From assembly GCF_900460065.1 (NCBI RefSeq), contig NZ_UAVD01000048.1, positions 1-64,000 on the forward strand: DNA of 64,000 bases. Reading direction: 5' to 3'. The stretch comes from Streptomyces griseus (lineage in GTDB: Bacteria; Actinomycetota; Actinomycetes; Streptomycetales; Streptomycetaceae). Of this stretch, positions 44,901 through 53,094 are shown piece by piece (positions within the stretch are counted from its first letter, which is position 1; each line of letters begins with the position of its first letter). A program made the position numbers and the translations under genes. A model generated the notes under the pieces. That model was not told the origin of the DNA. It worked only from the letters and a program-made list of their open reading frames with translations, and did no database searches.

Positions 44901-45551
44901 GGCCCCGGCCAGGTTGAGATCGGGGCCGTAGCCGGGGGCCGCGGTGGCGTTGCGGCGCAGCAGGGCGTCGAGCGCGTCGTCCGCGCCCCGGGGGATCGGG
45001 AGGGCGAGGCCGGCCGCCTCGTGCGGGGCGGTGAGGGTGGTGCAGAGGATCCCGAGGACCGCGCCGGTGGCCGGGTCGGTGACGGGTCCGCCAATGGCCG
45101 CGCCCCCGGAGCGCAGGGCGTCGCGGCCGTCGGTGCCGAGGGCCAGCTCCAGGGCGGCGGGGACCGGGTGGCCGACGCCGTCCGGCGGGGTGTAGGTGGC
45201 GGGCGTGGTGCCGAGCACCCGGGCCTCGCGCCGTCCGTGGGCGGCGATGTCCACGTAGCCGCCGGGCTCGGCGCGGTCGCGTCCGGCGATGGGCAGGGGT
45301 TCCGCGTCGAGGGCGTCGGGGCCGCCGGTGTTCAGGAGGGCGAGGCCGAGGGCGGGGAGCGCGGTGATGTCGTCGGGGGCGACGGTGCGGGTGCGGCCGT
45401 CGGTGCCGTGGAGGAGGAGCGGGCCCGGGGCGGTCACGGCCTGGTGGGCGGTGACGACCGTGCCGCGGTCGTCCGCGACGAATCCCGTCCCGCGCGGCCG
45501 GCCGGCCTGATCACAGATTCTTACCAGCTTCGACCGGTCCCCACTGCCCAT
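42000..45551 (-). CDS. pseudo-trypsin / P-loop NTPase fusion (STAND-like), function unknown
   Basis: A 1183-residue protein in three parts. Residues 1 to about 195 resemble a trypsin-like fold: GTGFVADDRGTVVTAHQAV keeps His36, but the catalytic Ser context is SGGAAIGGPV with Ile153 where GDSGGP has Ser, and the usual Asp is absent, so it is probably inactive. Residues about 240-400 are a NACHT/STAND-like NTPase: Walker A GAPGTGRTT (262-270) has Arg268 for Lys, and Walker B is LLVVLDGPEE (346-355). The rest is Ala/Leu/Arg-rich helix, possibly repeats. Such fusions act in signalling or defence in other bacteria; that is inference. It sits inside a conserved translation-gene neighbourhood. Confidence 0.85.
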   Translation of the reverse strand: MGSGDRSKLVRICDQAGRPRGTGFVADDRGTVVTAHQAVTAPGPLLLHGTDGRTRTVAPDDITALPALGLALLNTGGPDALDAEPLPIAGRDRAEPGGYVDIAAHGRREARVLGTTPATYTPPDGVGHPVPAALELALGTDGRDALRSGGAAIGGPVTDPATGAVLGILCTTLTAPHEAAGLALPIPRGADDALDALLRRNATAAPGYGPDLNLAGALQLTATSVGSADGPRARTAPVERADVHAELTAFAAGTGLVLGLVGAPGTGRTTELAALAARRADGEAPAPTLWLRGADLLAEDTSIADAADRALTRAARIVSAAGARGDMSTATPERVARLAAEAGQPLLVVLDGPEEMPPLLAHRLADWTAGTAVWLEERGVRLVVACRPEHWETAGGLYPAGALHRPPRPARRLPAALRLGDLTPEQAERAKEAHGIPPAALAPGHDRHPLTLRLLAEVRAALPPGVPGRPDTEDVFGAHLDLLCVRAAVRIAAAAGEQPRGAAVRRLAARVAGQVHEAARRCLGPGQGELDRAAFEEIFPWRTGWASAVLTEGLLVPAGAGYRFAHEELGDWVQGAHLDLDAALRSLVHRWHRGGGGLGRVPHPRADGEPRSLPVPRHRIGPVIQAMVLLGRRQGTAALAHRMADLIEALDRLWTAAGPRDEDAAWWAAHLLNGSLLRVPDARPYLGVLRVLAGRITRRSAAPEGPGRLGAYGEFGPWFWRRLRLPEEDRIDLLRRLVPADGLPRADGDERYLDAVARRLALDAPAVQPLLCRWFTDERPLLVGPDAPDVPLRPTVAAAAQALLYARRELDLDGLTDALIATPHRRAGELLLAVAEDEPTALCRAVERWARDEDRPARRSAAARYAGLLQQRVTAEGDRALLRSAALLLLDRPEDAELHAAALSLLVRDPVARRAHLPGALRAFAAGDPRLPVELLAEVFPAHPEPVLAALRARLARPGEDAGAVLRGLAGLDTPALALHVAGLVREYIDAHPEDGTHAAEYVDLRLEHGPAARALLLPLVTGLLRDRPAPPPVRAALAGVLAGPGSADSRPLRAELLEVLLEFEQVTGRDPDVLEALLRAAAEGSERRPEIRTRALVHRTGMLLVRTPEGAARFDRGLVELARDVPGFAALVTRWLADAPQEWAAVVGPSARRTVEALETSRPSMPMPMQAAGREHGSLRPA

Positions 45552-45557
45552 GGTGCG

Positions 45558-45563
45558 ACGTTA
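45558..45563 (-). promoter_or_regulatory. -10 box of a possibly leaderless promoter for the fusion gene
   Basis: On the minus strand TAACGT ends 6 nt before the ATG at 45551. No Shine-Dalgarno precedes the ATG. The spacing fits a leaderless transcript of the fusion gene, although TAACGT is a moderate match and no -35 is obvious. Confidence 0.45.
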
Positions 45564-45697
45564 GGCCGCCGGTGATCGCCCGGAGCGCGAGGACGGGGAA
45601 AGCGCCCCCCACGCCCCCGGTATTCACTCCGAGCGCCCGTCCAATGGGGTGAATAGGCGTGTCCCCCGGGGAGCAGGAATGGTGCCGGGGAGGGAAA

Positions 45698-45740
45698 CGT
45701 GGAGCGGGCACCGGGTTGGGGGGTGGGTGCCCGCTCCACG
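45698..45740 (-). terminator. terminator after truB
   Basis: A perfect 15-bp inverted repeat (CGTGGAGCGGGCACC, 45698-45712, with GGTGCCCGCTCCACG, 45726-45740) lies 73 bp past the truB stop. It separates the rimP-truB operon from the fusion gene. Confidence 0.85.
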
Positions 45741-45786
45741 CAGGGCCCTTCGCGCCGCACGGCGTACGGGACACGGCGTGAGGCAC

Positions 45787-45807
45787 GCGGCGTGCGGCGT
45801 GCGGCGT
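45787..45807. repeat. 7-bp tandem repeat directly after truB
   Basis: Three exact copies of GCGGCGT run to within 5 bp of the truB stop. A fourth, changed copy (GCGGCTC) includes the stop codon region. Related CGGCGT words continue leftward to about 45758. Confidence 0.85.
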
Positions 45808-45812
45808 GCGGC

Positions 45813-46712
45813 TCAGGCGAAGACGGCGAGGCTCTTGGCCTTGCCCTTCTCCTCCTCGACGAGCACGAGGAACGCCCCGTCGGGCCCGAAGACCGCGACC
45901 GGCCCCGGCGGATGGGCGGGCATGTCCAGCCGCACACCGTTGAGGAGCAGCTTGGCGCGCTTCTCGTCCACGTCCCACCGGGGGAACGCGGAGGCCGCCG
46001 CCTCGGCGACCGGCATCACGGTCAGCTCCTCCTGGTGCTGGTCGAGGGTCCGGGCCGCGTCCAGTCCGTACGGGCCGACCCGGGTGCGGCGCAGCGCGGT
46101 GAGGTGGCCGCCGACGCCGAGTCCGGCGCCGAGGTCGCGGGCGATGGCGCGGATGTAGGTCCCCGAGGAGCAGACGACGGAGACGACCAGGTCGAGGACG
46201 GGGGTGCCGTCCTCGGCGACCGCCTCGCGGACGTCGTAGACGCGGAAGGAGGAGATGGTCACCGGGCGGGCCGGGATCTCGAACTCCTCGCCGCCGCGCA
46301 CCCGCGCGTAGGACCGCTTGCCGTCGATCTTGATGGCGCTGACCTTGGACGGGACCTGCATGATCCGGCCGGTGAGTGCGGCCACCCCGGCGTCGATGGA
46401 CGCGCGGGTCACGCCGGAGGCGTCGGTGGACGAGGTGATCTCGCCCTCGGCGTCGTCGGTGACGGTGTCCTGGCCGAGCCGGATCGTGCCGAGGTACTCC
46501 TTCTCGGTCAGGGCGAGGTGGCCCAGCAGCTTGGTGGCCCGCTGGACCCCGAGTACGAGGACGCCGGTCGCCATGGGGTCCAGCGTGCCGGCGTGGCCGA
46601 CCCGCCGGGTGCGGGCGATGCCGCGCATCTTGGCGACGACGTCGTGCGAAGTGAAGCCGGACGGCTTGTCGACGATGACAAGGCCGTCCGGCGTGGTGGT
46701 CTGCTCGGTCAT
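45813..46712 (-). CDS. truB: tRNA pseudouridine(55) synthase
   Basis: Makes pseudouridine at position 55 in the T-loop of tRNA. A 299-residue TruB with catalytic Asp in GHAGTLDPMATGVL, the KEY segment LTEKEYLGTIRLGQ and CSSGTYIRAIARDLG, then a C-terminal PUA-like region. Its ATG overlaps the rbfA stop by 4 bp (ATGA). It is the last gene of the rimP-nusA-ylxR-infB-DUF503-rbfA-truB series. Confidence 0.95.
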   Translation of the reverse strand: MTEQTTTPDGLVIVDKPSGFTSHDVVAKMRGIARTRRVGHAGTLDPMATGVLVLGVQRATKLLGHLALTEKEYLGTIRLGQDTVTDDAEGEITSSTDASGVTRASIDAGVAALTGRIMQVPSKVSAIKIDGKRSYARVRGGEEFEIPARPVTISSFRVYDVREAVAEDGTPVLDLVVSVVCSSGTYIRAIARDLGAGLGVGGHLTALRRTRVGPYGLDAARTLDQHQEELTVMPVAEAAASAFPRWDVDEKRAKLLLNGVRLDMPAHPPGPVAVFGPDGAFLVLVEEEKGKAKSLAVFA

Positions 46713-47185
46713 GCGGAGGCCGGGCCCTCGTTCTTCTCGGAGGATCCGTCGGTCTCCTCGTCCTCGTCCTCGGGCTTGCGGTACGGGTCGGCGTCGCCGG
46801 CGTACTGCGCTCCCGTGGACACCTGACGCACCTCCGCGTCCTTGGCCCGCGCCTTGTCGAGGAGGTCCTCGATGGTGCGGGCGTTGTCCGGGAGGGCGTC
46901 CGGGACGAAGGCCAGGGTCGGCGTGAACCGGACCCCGGTCTGCCGGCCGACCTCGGAGCGGAGGACGCCCTTGGCGCTCTCCAGCGCCGCGGCGGAGGCC
47001 GCGCGCTCCTCGTCGTCGCCGTAGACCGTGTAGAAGACCGTGGCCTCCCGCAGGTCGCCGGTGACCCGGGCGTCCGTGATCGTCACGAATCCCAGCCGCG
47101 GATCCTTGATTCGCCGGTCCAGGGTCTCCGCGACCACGACCTGGATGCGATCGGCCAGCTTGCGGGCCCGCGCGTTGTCGGTCAC
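46709..47185 (-). CDS. rbfA: 30S ribosome-binding factor A
   Basis: Cold-shock ribosome maturation factor of 158 residues. The KH-like fold is seen in ARARKLADRIQVVVAETL, DPRLGFVTITDARVTGDLREATVFYTV and the C-terminal end is an acidic tail (PEDEDEETDGSSEKNEG). It is 35 bp from the DUF503 gene and coupled to truB. Longer acidic tails are usual in actinomycetes. Confidence 0.94.
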   Translation of the reverse strand: MTDNARARKLADRIQVVVAETLDRRIKDPRLGFVTITDARVTGDLREATVFYTVYGDDEERAASAAALESAKGVLRSEVGRQTGVRFTPTLAFVPDALPDNARTIEDLLDKARAKDAEVRQVSTGAQYAGDADPYRKPEDEDEETDGSSEKNEGPASA

Positions 47186-47220
47186 CGGTCCGTCACTCTT
47201 CCTTCTGATTTGCTCGACTG

Positions 47221-47514
47221 TCAGTCTTCGTCACTGTGCAGCCGCCGTCTCACCGACAGCAGCTCCACCTCGGGGCGTCCCGCGACCAGCCGTTCGCAGC
47301 GGTCCAGCACGTCCGTGAGGTGCCCGGTGTCACCGGAGACCACGGCAAGGCCGATCTCGGCCCTGCGGTGGAGATTCTGCCCGCCGGTCTCGGCCACGCT
47401 CACCGCGAACTTGCGTTGGAGTTCGGCGACGATCGGGCGGACGACGGAACGCTTCTCCTTCAACGACCGTACGTCGCCGAGGAGCAGATCGAAGGACAGG
47501 GTCCCCACATACAT
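47221..47514 (-). CDS. DUF503 (YlxP-type) protein
   Basis: A 97-residue ferredoxin-like-fold protein: MYVGTLSFDLLLGDVRSLKEKRSVVRP is the family opening, followed by HRRAEIGLAVVSGD. DUF503 genes lie between infB and rbfA in many Gram-positives, and a link to ribosome maturation is suspected from this. No strong Shine-Dalgarno precedes the ATG at 47514. A 199-bp gap separates it from infB. Confidence 0.9.
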   Translation of the reverse strand: MYVGTLSFDLLLGDVRSLKEKRSVVRPIVAELQRKFAVSVAETGGQNLHRRAEIGLAVVSGDTGHLTDVLDRCERLVAGRPEVELLSVRRRLHSDED

Positions 47515-47646
47515 GTGTGTCCGGATGTCCCGCCGGTTCGGGTTCGTGCCCCGCCAGAGCTTGCCGGGGACATCAGAACCGTACCGGAACGGCCGGAGCC
47601 GATCGACGGAAATACGACCCGTCGACCGGCCCCGACCGTGGTGGAG

Positions 47647-47674
47647 GGGGGCCGGGAGTTTCCTCCCGGACCCC
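47647..47674 (-). terminator. possible terminator/attenuator after infB
   Basis: A hairpin with inner arms CCGGGAG (47652-47658) and CTCCCGG (47663-47669) and further G-C pairs outside a single bulged base lies 40-67 bp past the infB stop. The 199-bp gap otherwise shows no gene. It may end part of the infB transcription before the DUF503-rbfA-truB genes. Confidence 0.5.
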
Positions 47675-47713
47675 TTCCGAATCCCTGCGGATCCTCGCGG
47701 ACCCGAGAGGTGA

Positions 47714-50700
47714 TCAGCCTCGCGGCTTCTCGCGCATCTCGTACGTCGCGATGACGTCGTCGATCTTGATGTCGTTGAAGTTTCCGAGGTTGATACCGCC
47801 CTCGAAGCCTTCGCGGATCTCGGTGACGTCGTCCTTGAAGCGGCGCAGACCGGAGATGTTGAGGTTCTCCGCGATGACCTTGCCATCGCGCAGCAGGCGC
47901 GCCTTGGTGTTGCGCTTGACCTCGCCGGAGCGGACCAGCACACCGGCGATGTTGCCCAGCTTGGACGAGCGGAAGATCTCGCGGATCTCCGCCGTGCCGA
48001 GCTCGACCTCTTCGTACTCCGGCTTGAGCAGACCCTTGAGGGCCGCTTCGATCTCCTCGATCGCCTGGTAGATGACCGAGTAGTACCGGACGTCCACGCC
48101 TTCGCGCTCGGCCATCTGCTCGGCACGCCCCGCGGCGCGCACGTTGAAGCCGATCACGATGGCGTCGGAGCCGGTCGCCAGGTTGATGTCCGACTCGGTG
48201 ACCGCACCCACACCGCGGTGCAGGATCCGGATGTCGACCTCTTCGCCGACGTCGAGCTGGAGCAGCGAGGACTCGAGAGCCTCCACCGAACCGGACGCGT
48301 CGCCCTTGATGATGAGGTTGAGCTCCTGGACCAGACCGGCCTTGAGCGCCTCGTCCAGGTTCTCCAGGGAGAACCGGACGCCCTTGCGGGCGAAGTTGGC
48401 GTTGCGCTCACGGGCGGCACGCTTCTCGGCGATCTGACGGGCCGTACGGTCCTCGTCGACCACCAGGAGGTTGTCGCCGGCGCCCGGGACGTTGGTGAGA
48501 CCGAGCACCAGGACGGGGGTCGAGGGACCCGCTTCCTGGACGTTCTGACCGTTGTCGTCGAGCATGGCGCGGACTCGGCCGTAGGCGTCGCCCACGACCA
48601 CCGTGTCACCGATGCGCAGCGTTCCGCGCTGGACCAGGACGGTCGAGACGGCGCCGCGACCGCGGTCGAGGTGGGACTCGATCGCGATGCCCTGCGCGTC
48701 CTGCTCCGGGTTGGCCCGCAGGTCGAGCGAGGCGTCGGCGGTGAGGACGACGGCCTCCAGGAGCGCCTCGATGTTGAGGCCCTGCTTGGCGGAGATGTCG
48801 ACGAACATGGTGTCGCCGCCGTACTCCTCGGCCACCAGACCGAACTCGGTGAGCTGACCGCGCACCTTGGTCGGGTCGGCGCCCTCGACGTCGATCTTGT
48901 TGACCGCGACCACGATCGGCACCTCGGCCGCCTTGGCGTGGTTCAGCGCCTCGATCGTCTGGGGCATCACACCGTCGTTGGCCGCCACCACGAGGATCGC
49001 GATGTCGGTCGACTTCGCACCACGGGCACGCATGGCGGTGAACGCCTCGTGACCCGGGGTGTCGATGAAGGTGATCTTGCGGTCCTCGCCGTTGACCTCG
49101 GAGGAGACCTGGTAGGCACCGATGTGCTGCGTGATGCCGCCGGCCTCGCCCGCGACCACGTTGGTCTTGCGGATCGCGTCCAGCAGTCGGGTCTTACCGT
49201 GGTCGACGTGACCCATGACGGTCACGACCGGCGGACGCGAGACCAGAGCCTCTTCGCCGCCCTCGTCCTCGCCGAACTCGATGTCGAAGGACTCGAGCAG
49301 CTCGCGGTCCTCCTCCTCGGGGCTGACGATCTCCAGGACGTAGTTCATCTCCTCGGCGAGAAGCCGGAGCGTCTCGTCGGAAACGGACTGCGTGGCGGTG
49401 ACCATCTCGCCGAGGTTCATCATGACGGCGACGAGCGACGCCGGGTTGGCGTTGATCTTCTCCGCGAAGTCGGTGAGCGAGGCGCCGCGCGACAGCCGGA
49501 CGGCCTGTCCGTTGCCGCGAGGCAGCATGACGCCGCCGACCGACGGGGCCTGCATGGCCTCGTACTCCTGGCGCCTCTGCCGCTTCGACTTGCGGCCACG
49601 ACGCGCCGGACCGCCGGGACGGCCGAACGCACCCTGCGTGCCACCGCGGCCACCGGGGCCGCCGGGACGGCCACCGAAGCCGGGACGACCGCCGAAGCCG
49701 CCGCCGCCACCGGGACGACCGGCACCGCCACCGCCACCGGGACCGGCCGGACGGCCGGCGAAGCCGCCGCCACCGCCGCCACCGGGACGACCCGCGAAGC
49801 CGCCGCCACCGGGACGACCGCCGCCACCGGCGCCGGGACGACCGCCGCCACCGGGACCGCGGCCACCGCCGCCGGGACCGGGACGCGGGCCGGCAGCGGG
49901 ACGCTGCGGCATCATGCCCGGGTTCGGGCGGTTACCGGCGGGACCGCCGCCGGGACGCGGAGCCTGCGGACGGGGCATGCCGCCCGGAGTAGGACGGGCA
50001 CCGCCCTGACCCTGGCCGCCCTGGGGGCGCGGGGCGCCGCCGGGGCCGCTGCCCTGGGGACGCGGGGCGCCGGGGCGCTCCTGGCCGCCACCGGGGCGCG
50101 GGGCACCGCCGGGACGGGGCGCCGAGGGGCGCGCCATGCCGGTGGAACCGCCGGAGGTGAAGGGGTTGTTGCCCGGACGGGGACCGGCCGGACGGGCGCC
50201 GCCGGGGCGCGGGGCGCCCTGGCCCGCGGGACGCGCGGGGCGGTCGCCGCCACGCTCGCCACCACGGCCGCCGTCGCGCTGGCCACCGTCACGGCCGCCG
50301 TCGCGCTGACCGCCGGCCGGAGCCGGACGGGCGGGCGTGGGACGGGGACCCGGGGTGGCACCCGCGGGACGCGGGGCCTGGGGCTGCGGGGCAGCCGGCT
50401 GGGCCGGAGCCGGGGCCGAGAACTCGGCGGCCGGGACCGGGGTCACCGGGGCCGCCTTCGGCGCGGGCTTCGGGCCCGGACGGGGGCCCGCGGACGGCGC
50501 GGAGGGCGCCGCCGGGGTGCTGCTCGGGGCCTCGGCCGGCTTGGGTGCCGGTGCTCCGGGCTTCGGGGCAGCGGGACGTGCCGCAGCGGCCGGGGAGGGC
50601 GCTGCGGGCTTCGCGGGCGCCGCCTTGCGGGGCGCACCGGGCTTCGCAGCGGACTTGCCGGCGTTGCCGCCGGGCCCCTGCAGTGCGTCGGTCAACTTGC

Positions 50701-50830
50701 GTACAACCGGCGCCTCGATCGTCGAGGACGCCGAACGGACGAATTCACCGAGTTCTTGGAGCTTGGCCATGACGACCTTGCTCTCGACGCCGAACTCCTT
50801 GGCGAGTTCGTATACCCGGACCTTAGCCAC
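47714..50830 (-). CDS. infB: translation initiation factor IF-2
   Basis: GTPase that brings initiator tRNA to the ribosome, 1038 residues. The IF2_N domain (MAKVRVYELAKEFGVESKVV) opens it. A long Pro/Ala/Gly-rich arm runs to about 420 with repeats such as GGGGFAGRPGG and many RPGG units. A second IF2_N-like segment is seen before the GTPase domain (about 530-700) with GHVDHGKT, DTPGHEAF and NKID. The C-terminal domains II-IV follow. The ATG is well placed. The length and Gly-rich arm are typical of Streptomyces. Confidence 0.96.
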   Translation of the reverse strand: MAKVRVYELAKEFGVESKVVMAKLQELGEFVRSASSTIEAPVVRKLTDALQGPGGNAGKSAAKPGAPRKAAPAKPAAPSPAAAARPAAPKPGAPAPKPAEAPSSTPAAPSAPSAGPRPGPKPAPKAAPVTPVPAAEFSAPAPAQPAAPQPQAPRPAGATPGPRPTPARPAPAGGQRDGGRDGGQRDGGRGGERGGDRPARPAGQGAPRPGGARPAGPRPGNNPFTSGGSTGMARPSAPRPGGAPRPGGGQERPGAPRPQGSGPGGAPRPQGGQGQGGARPTPGGMPRPQAPRPGGGPAGNRPNPGMMPQRPAAGPRPGPGGGGRGPGGGGRPGAGGGGRPGGGGFAGRPGGGGGGGFAGRPAGPGGGGGAGRPGGGGGFGGRPGFGGRPGGPGGRGGTQGAFGRPGGPARRGRKSKRQRRQEYEAMQAPSVGGVMLPRGNGQAVRLSRGASLTDFAEKINANPASLVAVMMNLGEMVTATQSVSDETLRLLAEEMNYVLEIVSPEEEDRELLESFDIEFGEDEGGEEALVSRPPVVTVMGHVDHGKTRLLDAIRKTNVVAGEAGGITQHIGAYQVSSEVNGEDRKITFIDTPGHEAFTAMRARGAKSTDIAILVVAANDGVMPQTIEALNHAKAAEVPIVVAVNKIDVEGADPTKVRGQLTEFGLVAEEYGGDTMFVDISAKQGLNIEALLEAVVLTADASLDLRANPEQDAQGIAIESHLDRGRGAVSTVLVQRGTLRIGDTVVVGDAYGRVRAMLDDNGQNVQEAGPSTPVLVLGLTNVPGAGDNLLVVDEDRTARQIAEKRAARERNANFARKGVRFSLENLDEALKAGLVQELNLIIKGDASGSVEALESSLLQLDVGEEVDIRILHRGVGAVTESDINLATGSDAIVIGFNVRAAGRAEQMAEREGVDVRYYSVIYQAIEEIEAALKGLLKPEYEEVELGTAEIREIFRSSKLGNIAGVLVRSGEVKRNTKARLLRDGKVIAENLNISGLRRFKDDVTEIREGFEGGINLGNFNDIKIDDVIATYEMREKPRG

Positions 50831-50979
50831 TTCGCTCCTTTTAGGTCCGGGTTACCGCCGGACCGTCGCTACTTCATGGGCGTACTCATCGCGTACTCAT
50901 CGAGTGCTCATCGCAATCTCGACCTACTTCCAACTCGCGAGGTACCTGACCGCACGGGGACCCGTGCCGTTCACTTTTC

Positions 50980-51258
50980 TTACGGTGCAACCCGCTCGAC
51001 ATACCGCGTCAGTGCCGCGGTGTCGAACGGCCCCTTGGCCTTGAAGGCCCGGGGGAACGCCCGGCGGCGGACCGCCAGGTCGAGACAGACAGAGACGGGG
51101 TGCACGTAAGCACCCCGGCCGGGCAGCGTACCGCGTGGATCAGGGGCGCAGGCGCCCTCGTCCACCACGATGCGCAGCAGCTCGCTCTTGGCCGCCCGCT
51201 CCCGGCATCCCACACAGGTTCGCTCTGGGCAAGCGCGGGCTTGCGTCCGGCCAGACAC
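50980..51258 (-). CDS. ylxR: YlxR-family (DUF448) RNA-binding protein
   Basis: A 92-residue protein: TCVGCRERAAKSELLRIV is the conserved opening with the paired Cys, followed by GRGAYVHPVSVCLDLAVRRRAF. The family binds RNA and sits between nusA and infB in most Gram-positives, as here. GTG start at 51258 (SGRTQARACPERT). The 149-bp gap to infB shows no further gene. Confidence 0.92.
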   Translation of the reverse strand: MSGRTQARACPERTCVGCRERAAKSELLRIVVDEGACAPDPRGTLPGRGAYVHPVSVCLDLAVRRRAFPRAFKAKGPFDTAALTRYVERVAP

Positions 51259-51371
51259 GGTTAAGTCTACCTCCCCGTACCGACCTCGCCGCTTTGGGGC
51301 AAAAATCGAACGGATGTTGTCGTGATCTCAGCGGCGTACCCCTCAGATCTATTCCCTGGAGCCGCTCCGGG

Positions 51372-52412
51372 TCAACGCCTTTCCGAGCGCTCCCTGGCCC
51401 GCTCGGCCCGCTCGCGGTCGGCGTTCTCGCGCTCCTCGTCCGTCTCGGTGTCGGGGCGGATGTCGATGCGCCAGCCGGTGAGGCGGGCGGCGAGGCGGGC
51501 GTTCTGGCCCTCCTTGCCGATCGCCAGCGACAGCTGGTAGTCCGGCACGGTGACGCGGGCGGAGCGGGCGCCGAGGTCGACGACCTCGACCTTGCTCACC
51601 CGGGCGGGCGAGAGGGCGTTGGCGACCATCTCCGCGGGGTCCTCGGACCAGTCCACGATGTCGATCTTCTCGCCGTGCAGCTCCGCCATGACGTTGCGCA
51701 CACGGCTGCCCATCGGGCCGATGCAGGCGCCCTTGGGGTTCAGCCCGGCCCGGGTGGAGCGTACGGCGATCTTGGTGCGGTGGCCGGCCTCGCGGGCGAT
51801 GGCCTCGATGACCACGGAACCGTCCGCGATCTCCGGGACCTCCAGCGCGAACAGCTTCTTCACCAGGTTCGGATGGGTGCGCGAGAGCGTCACCGACGGG
51901 CCGCGGACGCCCTTGGCGACCCGTACGACATACGTACGAAGGCGCAGGCCGTGCACGTACTCCTCGCCCGGGACCTGCTCCTGGACCGGCAGCATGGCCT
52001 CCATCTTGCCGATGTCGACGAGGACGTTCTTGGGGTCCTTGCCCTGCTGGACGACGCCCGTGACGACATCGCCCTCGTGCCCGGCGTACTCGCCGAAGGT
52101 CTTGTCGTCCTCGGCGTCGCGCAGCCGCTGCAGGATGACCTGCTTGGCGGTCGTCGCGGCGATCCGGCCGAATCCGGACGGGGTGTCGTCGAACTCCTTG
52201 GGCTCCTGGCCCTCTTCGAGGTCGGCCGGGTCCTCCTTGGCCCACACCGTGACGTGGCCGTTCGCGTCGAGCTCCACGCGGGCCCGGCGGTGGCTGCCGT
52301 CGGTGCGGTGGTACGCGATGAGGAGGGCCGACTCGATCGCCCCGACGAGCACGTCGAAGGGGATCTCCTTGTCCTGCGCCAAGCCCTTCAGAAGCTTCAC
52401 ATCGATGTCCAC
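51372..52412 (-). CDS. nusA: transcription termination/antitermination factor NusA
   Basis: A 346-residue NusA with an N-terminal RNA-polymerase-binding domain (MDIDVKLLKGLAQDKEIPFDVLVGAIESALL), an S1 domain (GDVVTGVVQQGKDPKNVLVDIGKMEAMLP) and two KH domains (CIGPMGSRVRNVM and SLAIGKEGQNARLAARL). It ends in a charged ERE tail without acidic repeats, normal for actinomycetes. Its GTG start is 2 bp after the rimP stop. Confidence 0.95.
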   Translation of the reverse strand: MDIDVKLLKGLAQDKEIPFDVLVGAIESALLIAYHRTDGSHRRARVELDANGHVTVWAKEDPADLEEGQEPKEFDDTPSGFGRIAATTAKQVILQRLRDAEDDKTFGEYAGHEGDVVTGVVQQGKDPKNVLVDIGKMEAMLPVQEQVPGEEYVHGLRLRTYVVRVAKGVRGPSVTLSRTHPNLVKKLFALEVPEIADGSVVIEAIAREAGHRTKIAVRSTRAGLNPKGACIGPMGSRVRNVMAELHGEKIDIVDWSEDPAEMVANALSPARVSKVEVVDLGARSARVTVPDYQLSLAIGKEGQNARLAARLTGWRIDIRPDTETDEERENADRERAERARERSERR

Positions 52413-52414
52413 GG

Positions 52415-52918
52415 CTACGCCTCCTCTTCCTTCTTGTCCTTGCGGTTGAATTCGATCTCCACGCGCGCCCTGGCGATCTCGTCGAAGGCGAGGCGGCGGG
52501 CGGTGGGCTTGCGGCCCTTGACGCCGGGCACTTCGAGGTCGAGCCCCTCCTCGTCGACGGCGAGGATGCGGGCGACCAGCTCGCCGGAGCCGTCGCCGGC
52601 CAGGTGGAATCTGGCCAGCCGGCCGGTGGCGCGTACGTAGTGGCGGTGCTCGGTCAGCGGGCGGTCCGCGCCGGGGGAGCTGACTTCGAGGACGTACTCG
52701 CCCTCGCCCATCGCGTCGGTCTCGTCCAGCTTCTCGGAGATCGCGCGGCTCAGCTCCGCACAGGCGTCCAGCTCCACGCCTTCCTCGGAGTCCACGATGA
52801 TCCGCAGCACTCCCCGTCGGCCGGCCCGGGACACCTCGATCTCCTCGAGGTCCAGCTGCTGGGCGCTGACGAGCGGTTCCAGCAGCCCGCGCAGCCTCTC
52901 GCTCTGGGTGGTGCTCAT
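52415..52918 (-). CDS. rimP: ribosome maturation factor RimP
   Basis: A 167-residue 30S maturation factor: LEEIEVSRAGRRGVLRIIVDSEEGV, CAELSRAISEKLDE and YVLEVSSPGADRPL (the RimP signature) are present, with a C-terminal SH3-like part ending in KKEEEA. It is the first gene of the leftward translation operon and is divergent from the lipoprotein gene. Confidence 0.95.
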   Translation of the reverse strand: MSTTQSERLRGLLEPLVSAQQLDLEEIEVSRAGRRGVLRIIVDSEEGVELDACAELSRAISEKLDETDAMGEGEYVLEVSSPGADRPLTEHRHYVRATGRLARFHLAGDGSGELVARILAVDEEGLDLEVPGVKGRKPTARRLAFDEIARARVEIEFNRKDKKEEEA

Positions 52919-53094
52919 CCGGGTGACTCCTCGGCCGCGTGTGCTGTTGTGGGGATCGTCGTGCGTCAGGTCAAAGGGTATCCGGTCGCCAGGGGTGTTG
53001 CCGTCCGCCTGCCGCTCGGCCGCGGGTACGCTCGCCTGCGGTGATCACATCAGGACAGATCCTGTCAGGACCGGTCCAGGCCCGAAGGAGAAAC

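Noticed and set aside
42255..45575. 1106-residue + strand frame opposite the pseudo-trypsin fusion
   Set aside because: Gly/Gln/Val-rich antisense shadow; the minus strand reading has clear motifs and good codon use.
47515..47713. a small gene between infB and the DUF503 gene
   Set aside because: Frames there have no Shine-Dalgarno and no plausible protein composition; only a hairpin is visible.
52939..53094. longer start for the lipoprotein gene
   Set aside because: The GTG at 53095 has GAAGGAG just upstream and gives a proper signal peptide; the longer form hides it.
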